From Bordetella hinzii LMG 13501 (lineage in GTDB: Bacteria; Pseudomonadota; Gammaproteobacteria; Burkholderiales; Burkholderiaceae_B), in assembly GCF_001548475.1 (NCBI RefSeq), contig NZ_LRUJ01000006.1, forward strand, positions 113,341 through 177,340: a DNA stretch of 64,000 bases, read 5' to 3'. Under the pieces are notes generated by a model that did not search any database, was not told where the DNA came from, and worked only from the letters and a program-made list of their open reading frames with translations. Position 1 is the stretch's first letter; each line of letters begins with the position of its first letter. Positions 58,100-64,000 of the stretch are shown in pieces. Position numbers and translations under genes: made by a program.

Positions 58100-59074
58100 T
58101 CAGGGCTTCCGGAACTCGGCAATCATGGCCTGGCCGTCGGCGCCGGCCTTCTTGAGCCAGTCATCCAGCATGCGCTTGCCGATCACGCCCAGGCCTTCCT
58201 TGAGTTCCACCGTCGGCTTGACGATTTCCATGCCGTTCTTGGTCAGGGCTTCCTTGTACCAGGCGTTCTTTTCCTGGGACAGCTTCCAGCCGCGCGCTTC
58301 GGCTTGGGCACCGGCCTTTTTCAGGGCTTCCTGCGTGGCGGGGTCCAGGGCATCGAAGGCCTTCTTGTTCACGATGACGGCGTTCTTGGGCAGCCAGGCT
58401 TCGGTATCGTAGAACTTCTTGATGTACTCGTAGGTCTTGGTGTCGTAGCCGGTGGAGCCCGAGGACATGTAGGAGTCGATCACGCCAGTGGCCATGGCCT
58501 GGGCCAGCTCGGCCTGTTGCACGGTCACGGGTTGCGCGCCGGCCAGTTCGGCGATCTTGGCCGTCACCGGGCTGTAGGCGCGCCATTTCAGGCCCTTCAT
58601 GTCGCTGACCTTCTTGATGTCGCGATTGGCGAAGATGCCTTGCGGCGGCCAGGCGACGGCGTACAGCAGCGTCATGCCCTGCGAATTGAGTTTTTTCTCG
58701 AGAAAGGGCTTCTGTGCCTGATAGAGCTTGAACGAGGCGTCGTAGCCGGTCGCCAGGAACGGCAGGCCGTCCAGCTCATAGATGGGGTCCTCGTTGGCGA
58801 AGTTGCTCAGCAGGATCTCGCCGATCTGGGCCTGGTTGCCCTGCACCGCGCGCTTGATCTCCGGCGCCTTGTACAGCGAAGCATTGTTGTGCAGCGTGAT
58901 CTTGAGCTTGCCGCCGGAAAGCTCGTCGACTTCCTTGACGAATTGGGTCAGGTTCTCGACGTGCAGGTTGCTGGCCGGATAGGCGGTGGGCAGGTCCCAT
59001 TTGGTCTGGGCCTGGGCGCCGGCGCTGAACGCCAGGACGATGGTGCCGGCGAGCAAACTGAGCTTCTTGTACAT
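58100..59074 (-). CDS. dctP: TRAP transporter periplasmic receptor DctP
   Basis: The 324-residue product has a signal peptide (AFSAGAQAQ) and the TRAP receptor motifs KWDLPTAYPASNLHVENLTQF, KITLHNNASLYKAPEIKRAVQGNQAQIGE and LKWRAYSPVTAKIAELAG, where the Arg coordinates a carboxylate. YNSW-like SYMSSGSTGYDTKTYEYIKKFYD follows. The ligand is probably a carboxylate; with the downstream oxoprolinase locus 5-oxoproline or a related compound is possible, but this is inferred. Confidence 0.92.
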   Translation of the reverse strand: MYKKLSLLAGTIVLAFSAGAQAQTKWDLPTAYPASNLHVENLTQFVKEVDELSGGKLKITLHNNASLYKAPEIKRAVQGNQAQIGEILLSNFANEDPIYELDGLPFLATGYDASFKLYQAQKPFLEKKLNSQGMTLLYAVAWPPQGIFANRDIKKVSDMKGLKWRAYSPVTAKIAELAGAQPVTVQQAELAQAMATGVIDSYMSSGSTGYDTKTYEYIKKFYDTEAWLPKNAVIVNKKAFDALDPATQEALKKAGAQAEARGWKLSQEKNAWYKEALTKNGMEIVKPTVELKEGLGVIGKRMLDDWLKKAGADGQAMIAEFRKP

Positions 59075-59210
59075 GAAAAGTCCTTGTTATGTGGGTATGG
59101 AACAGGAGCGGTTCGCGATGCCGCTCGGATGGACCGGCCGCGGGGGCCGTTGCATTCTAGGGTGGCGGAATTGGTTTAGGACTAAAAGAAGGGAGGCTTG
59201 CGGGTAATTC

Positions 59211-59828
59211 CTAGGGTGTCCGGGACGCCGACAGCTCGGCCGATTGCAGATCCCAGAGCAGGTCGAAGACCTGTGCGTCGGGATGCCGGCCGCAAACCGC
59301 CTGCGCGGCCTCGGGCGTGGCGGTTTCGACCAGGCAGACCGGCGCCAGCACGCGCGTGGCGGCCTCTTCGGAGGGCAGGGGCGTGGACAGGGCAGGGTCG
59401 GGTTCGAGCCGCCGCAGGGCGAGCACCCCGTCCACGGCCAGCACGTCGCGTAGCGCGGCGGGGGCCGGCGCGCCTGGGATCAGGACCAGCAGGGCTCCCG
59501 TGCCATATCCGCCCAAGGGTGTCACCGCCATGACGCGGCGGCGGGTGTTGCGCATGCGTCCGAAATTCGCCAGCGACCAGGCGGTCTGCTGGGAGAAAGC
59601 CTGGCGGTAGGCTTCGCTGGTGAAGACCGACAGGGACTCGGTGCGGTAGAGCGCCAGGTAGCGGGGCGCGGCCTGGCGGGCCCGGTAGCGGCGCGCCCAC
59701 ATAAAGCCGGGGATGGCGGCCCGCTCGGCCATGTGCTCGCGGTCATACCAGCGATTGAAGTCGGCCTCATGCGCGGGGTCGATGTCCGTCCAGATGAAAA
59801 GTTCGCCCATGACGTCGGAGTTGGCCAT
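59211..59828 (-). CDS. DUF4286/EthD-like protein of unknown function
   Basis: The 205-residue product has an N-terminal ferredoxin-like segment: LFIWTDIDPAHEADFNRWYDREHMAERAAIPGF, then ARRYRARQ and YLALYRTES. The second half (CLVETATPEAAQAVC...) is a second variable copy of a similar fold. It lies in the same direction as dctPQM, 136 bases before dctP, and is divergent from the MarR-like gene. It is likely part of the local catabolic unit. It shares the WY-E-H pattern with the protein at 21871-22467. Confidence 0.75.
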   Translation of the reverse strand: MANSDVMGELFIWTDIDPAHEADFNRWYDREHMAERAAIPGFMWARRYRARQAAPRYLALYRTESLSVFTSEAYRQAFSQQTAWSLANFGRMRNTRRRVMAVTPLGGYGTGALLVLIPGAPAPAALRDVLAVDGVLALRRLEPDPALSTPLPSEEAATRVLAPVCLVETATPEAAQAVCGRHPDAQVFDLLWDLQSAELSASRTP

Positions 59829-59995
59829 GCTGTGCTTTGGGGCAGTTCCAAAGTGCGCATTGTGGGGACGGGAGAAGCTTTTTTGCGACTGGGGAAAACC
59901 CTCTCCTTTTTATCGTTAAAAAAATCTGATTTTCGTTGAGAAAACGTCGATAAATTATTAATATTTCGCCCCATCGGGACATTGCCGGAGCCATC
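59829..59995. promoter_or_regulatory. Divergent control region between DUF and MarR-like genes
   Basis: The 167-base gap is AT-rich in its right half, with TTTTC-GTTGA-GAAAA (59931-59945, approximate) as an inverted repeat and AAATTATTAATATT near the MarR-like start. These suit an autoregulatory operator. No promoter boxes are certain. Confidence 0.45.
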
Positions 59996-60502
59996 ATGAA
60001 AGAAAATCTCATCGCTTCGTCGGCGCATTTGGCCGCGGGACGCGCGCCTGATCTTTCCGAGGTCGAGTTCGGCCTGATGATCGCCGGCCATGCTTTCGAC
60101 CGCTGGACGGTGCGCTGCATGGCCGCCGCCGGCTTGCCGGACTTGACCGCCACCGACGTCATGGTGCTGCACCATGTCTATCACCGCCAGCGCCCCAAGA
60201 AGCTGGCCGACATCTGCTTCACGCTCAATGTCGAGGACACGCACATCGTCAACTACGCCCTGAAAAAACTGGAGCGCCAGGGCGTGGTGCGGGGCGACCG
60301 CAGCGGCAAGGAAGTGTTCTACAGCGTGACCGAGCTGGGCGCCGGGCACATCAAGCGCTACGCCGCCATCCGCGAGCAATGCCTGCTCGACGGCATGGAA
60401 GCCGGCGCCGGCGGCCTGGAGTTCACACGGCAGCTGGCCAATACCCTGCGCGCCTTGTCCGGTCTGTATGACCAGGCGGCGCGCGCGGCGACTTCTCTCT
60501 GA
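59996..60502 (+). CDS. MarR-like winged-helix regulator
   Basis: The 168-residue product has a winged helix (RPKKLADICFTLNVEDTHIVNYALKKLERQGVVRGDRSGKEVFYSVTELG) like the COG4742-type predicted regulators. It lacks a clear effector domain. It sits divergent from the DUF/TRAP genes and 47 bases before the oxoprolinase gene, so it is the likely local regulator of both; the ligand is unknown. Confidence 0.82.
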   Translation: MKENLIASSAHLAAGRAPDLSEVEFGLMIAGHAFDRWTVRCMAAAGLPDLTATDVMVLHHVYHRQRPKKLADICFTLNVEDTHIVNYALKKLERQGVVRGDRSGKEVFYSVTELGAGHIKRYAAIREQCLLDGMEAGAGGLEFTRQLANTLRALSGLYDQAARAATSL

Positions 60503-60549
60503 GCGGCTGTTCTTCCACCCCCTTTACCTGACTTTTTGCTGAGGTTTCT

Positions 60550-63500
60550 ATGAAGTGGCAATTCTGGATCGACCGTGGGGGCACGTTCACCGACATCGTC
60601 GGCCGCCGCCCGGATGGCAGCCTGGTGACGGCCAAGATGCTGTCCGAAAACCCCGAGCAATACCGCGATGCCGCCGTGGCAGGTATCCGCAAACTCCTGG
60701 GCCTGGCGCCCGGGCAGGCGGTGCCCGCCGAGCGGGTCGAATGCGTCAAGATGGGCACCACGGTCGCTACCAATGCGCTGTTGGAGCGCAAAGGCGAGCG
60801 CACCCTGCTGGTGACCACGCGAGGCTTTCGCGATGCCTTGCGCATTGCCTACCAGAACCGGCCGCGGCTGTTCGACCGCCATGTCGTGCTGCCGGAAATG
60901 CTCTATGAGCAGGTGATCGAGGCCGATGAGCGCCTGGCGGCCGATGGCGGCGAAGTGCGCGCCCTCGACGAGGCCGGCCTGCGCGCCGCGCTGCAGCAGG
61001 CCTATGACGCCGGCATACGCGCGCTGGCCATTGTCTTCATGCACGCCTGGAAAGCGCCGGTGCACGAGCAGCGCGCCGCGGCCTTGGCGCGCGAGATCGG
61101 TTTTACGCAGATCTCGGTCTCGCACGAGACCAGTCCGCTCATCAAGTTTGTGTCGCGTGGCGATACGACGGTGGTGGATGCCTATCTGTCTCCTATCCTG
61201 CAGCGCTATGTGGACCAGGTGGCCTCGGAACTGCCGGGTATCCGTCTGATGTTCATGCAGTCCAACGGCGGCTTGACTGACGCGCACCGCTTCCGCGGCA
61301 AGGACGCCATCCTGTCGGGGCCGGCCGGCGGCATCGTCGGCATGGTGCGCACCAGCGAGCTGGCCGGCTTTGACCGCGTCATCGGTTTCGACATGGGGGG
61401 CACGTCCACCGATGTCTCGCACTATGCCGGCGAGTTCGAGCGCGAGTTCGAGACGCGGGTGGCGGGGGTGCGCATGCGCGCGCCCATGATGAGCATCCAT
61501 ACCGTGGCCGCCGGCGGCGGCTCCATCCTGCATTTTGACGGCGCGCGCCTGCGCGTGGGGCCCGATTCGGCCGGGGCCAATCCCGGTCCGGCCTGCTATC
61601 GCCGCGGCGGCCCGCTGGCCGTGACCGACTGCAACGTGCTGTTGGGCAAGATCCAGCCGGCCTTTTTCCCGCGGGTGTTCGGGCCGCAAGCCGATGAGGC
61701 CTTGGACGCCGACGTGGTGCGCGCCAAATTCGAGGCGCTGGCCGAAGAAGTGCGGGCGTCGACCGGACGCGACATGACGGCCGAACAGCTGGCCGAAGGC
61801 TTTCTGGAAATCGCCGTCGGCAATATGGCCGAGGCCATCAAGCGCATTTCCGTGCAGCGCGGCCACGATGTCACCGAATATGCGCTGACGACCTTCGGCG
61901 GCGCCGGCGGGCAGCACGCCTGCCTGGTGGCCGACGCCCTGGGCATGACAACGGTCTTCGCCCATCCGCTGGGCGGCGTGCTGTCGGCCTATGGCATGGG
62001 CCTGGCCGACCAGACCGATATGCGCCAGAAGACCGTAGAGCAGGTGCTGACGCCCGGGCTGCTGGAGACGCTGGCCGGAGAGCTGGAGACCCTGGCCGCG
62101 CAGGCGGTGGGCGAATTGCGGCGCCAGCATGTGCCCGAGGCCGACATCAAGGTGCAGCGCCGCCTGCACCTGAAGTACCGGGGCACGGATACGGCCCTGG
62201 AGGTCCCCTATGGGTCCATCGAGGCGGCGCGGGCGGCCTTCGAGGCGGCTTATCGCCAACGTTATTCCTTCCTCATGCCCGGCCGCGAGCTGGTGGTGGA
62301 GACCATCTCGGTCGAGGCCACCGGCGGGGGCGAGACCGCCACCGAGACGGTGGTCCCGCGCCATCGCCAGGGGCCCCTGGCCGCGCGCGGTTCGGTGCGC
62401 ATGTATAGCGCCGGCGCCTGGCGCGATACGCCGCTCTATGTGCGCGAGGACCTCGTGCCGGGCGACATCATGGCGGGGCCGGCCATTATTTCGGAACCCA
62501 ACCAGACCACCGTGGTTGAACCCGGCTGGCAGGCCGAGGTCAGCGCGCTGGACCATCTGATCCTCAAGCGCGTGCAGGCCAGGATCGAGCGCCGCAAGGT
62601 GGGCACCCAGGCCGATCCGGTCATGCTGGAGGTGTTCAACAACCTGTTCATGTCGATCGCCGAGCAGATGGGCTATCGGCTGCAGAACACCGCCTATTCG
62701 GTCAACATCAAGGAACGGCTGGATTTCTCCTGCGCCATCTTCGATGCCGAGGGCAACCTGATCGCCAATGCGCCCCATATGCCGGTGCACCTGGGATCCA
62801 TGGGCGAGTCCATCAAGACGGTCATGCGGGCCAACCAAGGCCGCATGAAGCCGGGCGACGCCTATGTGGTGAATGACCCCTACCATGGCGGCACGCACTT
62901 GCCCGACGTCACGGTGATCACGCCGGTCTTCGACCGGCAGGGCCGCGACATCCTGTTCTATGTGGGCTCGCGCGGCCACCATGCCGATATCGGCGGCACC
63001 ACGCCCGGCTCCATGCCGCCCGACTCCCGGACGGTCGAGGACGAAGGGGTGCTGTTCACCAATTTCCAGCTGGTGCGCGACGGCGAATTCCGCGATGCCG
63101 AGGCGCGCGCCATCCTGGGCTCGGGCCGCTGGCCGGCGCGCAATCCGGACCAGAATATCGCCGACCTGCATGCGCAGATCGCCGCCAACGAGAAGGGCGT
63201 GCAGGAGCTGCTGCGCATGTGCGACCACTTCGGCCTGGACGTGGTGCGGGCCTATATGGGCCATGTGCAGGACAATGCCGAGGAGGCCGTGCGCCGCGTG
63301 ATCTCGGTGCTCAAGGACGGCGAATATACGTATCCGCTGGACAACGGGGCGGTTATCCAGGTCAAGGTCAAGGTGGACCGCGAGGCGCGCAGCGCCGTGG
63401 TGGACTTCACCGGCACCTCGGCGCAACTGGAGAACAACTTCAATGCGCCGGGCGCCATCTCGGTGGCCGCGGTGCTGTATGTCTTCCGCACCCTGGTCAA

Positions 63501-64000
63501 TGATGAGATCCCGCTGAACGCGGGCTGCCTCAAGCCCCTGGAGATCATCATCCCCGAAGGGTCCATGCTGCGCCCCAATCCGCCGGCCTCCGTGGTGGCG
63601 GGCAATGTGGAGACCTCGATGTGCGTGGTCAACGCACTGTATGGGGCCTTGGGCGTGCTGGCGGCCAGCCAGGGCACGATGAACAACTTCACCTTCGGCA
63701 ACGCCCGCTACCAGTACTACGAGACCATTTCGGGCGGCACGGGCGCCGGTCCCGTGCGCATCGACCGGGCGGGCCCGCAGGACGAGGGTTTTGCCGGAAC
63801 CTCGGTGGTGCAGGCGCATATGACCAACTCGCGCCTGACCGATCCCGAAGTGCTGGAGCTGCGCTTTCCGGTCAGGCTGGAGTCGTACGAGATCCGTGCG
63901 GGCTCGGGCGGTGCCGGCCGCTACCGCGGCGGCGATGGCGGGGTGCGGCGGGTGCGCTTCCTGGAGCCCATGACAGCGGCCATTCTGTCCAACAACCGCC
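60550..64000 (+). CDS. 5-oxoprolinase/N-methylhydantoinase fused A+B protein (partial)
   Basis: The gene starts at ATG 60550 and stays open to the end of the window, so the last part is missing (about 1150 residues visible; the family is about 1200-1300). The HyuA half opens with [20 protein letters not shown] and has [17 protein letters not shown] and [12 protein letters not shown] (ATP site). The HyuB half begins near residue 680 with [27 protein letters not shown] and includes [14 protein letters not shown]. It would hydrolyse 5-oxoproline or a hydantoin with ATP. It lies beside a TRAP importer and a MarR-like regulator. Confidence 0.93.
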   Translation, partial: MKWQFWIDRGGTFTDIVGRRPDGSLVTAKMLSENPEQYRDAAVAGIRKLLGLAPGQAVPAERVECVKMGTTVATNALLERKGERTLLVTTRGFRDALRIAYQNRPRLFDRHVVLPEMLYEQVIEADERLAADGGEVRALDEAGLRAALQQAYDAGIRALAIVFMHAWKAPVHEQRAAALAREIGFTQISVSHETSPLIKFVSRGDTTVVDAYLSPILQRYVDQVASELPGIRLMFMQSNGGLTDAHRFRGKDAILSGPAGGIVGMVRTSELAGFDRVIGFDMGGTSTDVSHYAGEFEREFETRVAGVRMRAPMMSIHTVAAGGGSILHFDGARLRVGPDSAGANPGPACYRRGGPLAVTDCNVLLGKIQPAFFPRVFGPQADEALDADVVRAKFEALAEEVRASTGRDMTAEQLAEGFLEIAVGNMAEAIKRISVQRGHDVTEYALTTFGGAGGQHACLVADALGMTTVFAHPLGGVLSAYGMGLADQTDMRQKTVEQVLTPGLLETLAGELETLAAQAVGELRRQHVPEADIKVQRRLHLKYRGTDTALEVPYGSIEAARAAFEAAYRQRYSFLMPGRELVVETISVEATGGGETATETVVPRHRQGPLAARGSVRMYSAGAWRDTPLYVREDLVPGDIMAGPAIISEPNQTTVVEPGWQAEVSALDHLILKRVQARIERRKVGTQADPVMLEVFNNLFMSIAEQMGYRLQNTAYSVNIKERLDFSCAIFDAEGNLIANAPHMPVHLGSMGESIKTVMRANQGRMKPGDAYVVNDPYHGGTHLPDVTVITPVFDRQGRDILFYVGSRGHHADIGGTTPGSMPPDSRTVEDEGVLFTNFQLVRDGEFRDAEARAILGSGRWPARNPDQNIADLHAQIAANEKGVQELLRMCDHFGLDVVRAYMGHVQDNAEEAVRRVISVLKDGEYTYPLDNGAVIQVKVKVDREARSAVVDFTGTSAQLENNFNAPGAISVAAVLYVFRTLVNDEIPLNAGCLKPLEIIIPEGSMLRPNPPASVVAGNVETSMCVVNALYGALGVLAASQGTMNNFTFGNARYQYYETISGGTGAGPVRIDRAGPQDEGFAGTSVVQAHMTNSRLTDPEVLELRFPVRLESYEIRAGSGGAGRYRGGDGGVRRVRFLEPMTAAILSNNR

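Noticed and set aside
60358..63819. Open frame of 1153 codons on the minus strand opposite the oxoprolinase gene
   Set aside because: The opposite strand is a clear, fully conserved enzyme. The minus frame is His/Arg/Gln-rich with no family features.

Overview
The window is about 64 kb of GC-rich, tightly packed chromosome from a betaproteobacterium of the family Alcaligenaceae, almost certainly a Bordetella. The strongest argument is a filamentous-hemagglutinin locus in the order fhaB-like, fimbrial subunit, chaperone, usher, tip adhesin, fhaC, which is the Bordetella fha/fim arrangement. Bug-type and TRAP solute receptors, a fused peroxiredoxin-glutaredoxin and the gene order surE-pcm-nlpD fit the same group. 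The species cannot be settled from the sequence alone. The adhesin is only 2501 codons and no bvgAS lies beside it, so this is not the B. pertussis fha locus itself. It may be a non-classical species or a second fha-type locus.

Region by region: 1-3765 holds an Mrp-type cation/proton antiporter operon (3' end of the fused A/B subunit, then C, D, E, F, G). 3902-8603 carries a secreted Cys-pair protein, a HAD phosphatase, tadA, an LD-carboxypeptidase and an ABC-F ATPase. 8573-13718 has a flavodoxin-like reductase, a GcvA-type LysR regulator and an SsuABC-type importer with an extra solute-binding protein. 13742-18457 holds a YigZ/IMPACT protein, a thioredoxin, a luciferase-like monooxygenase, an NCS2 purine permease and tsaD. 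18461-22467 is a small catabolic cluster: LysR, LigI-like hydrolase, Bug receptor, CMD-family protein and a ferredoxin-like-fold protein. 22464-29684 is mostly housekeeping: plsY, surE, pcm, nlpD, an exonuclease, an LTXXQ protein, an outer-membrane protein and rlmD. 29681-32698 is a CueR/CopA/CopZ copper module with mirrored MerR-type promoters. 32830-41221 holds a Prx-Grx hybrid, a DLD-like flavoprotein, rlmJ, ugpQ, ppiD, divergent tesA/ybbA and an EamA exporter. 41573-56294 is the adhesin locus. 56306-64000 holds a TRAP transporter, a small DUF-type protein, a MarR-like regulator and a 5-oxoprolinase/hydantoinase that runs off the end.

The most interesting part is the adhesin locus. It combines a two-partner secretion system (FhaB-like TpsA and FhaC TpsB) with a complete chaperone-usher fimbrial system. 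A strong terminator separates fhaB from the fimbrial genes, and the usher, tip adhesin and fhaC overlap each other. FhaC supply is therefore probably tied to the fimbrial promoter. The sequences upstream of fhaB and of the fimbrial subunit share a BvgA-like heptad motif, which suggests one virulence regulator controls both.

I saw no rRNA, tRNA, CRISPR array, insertion sequence or phage gene.
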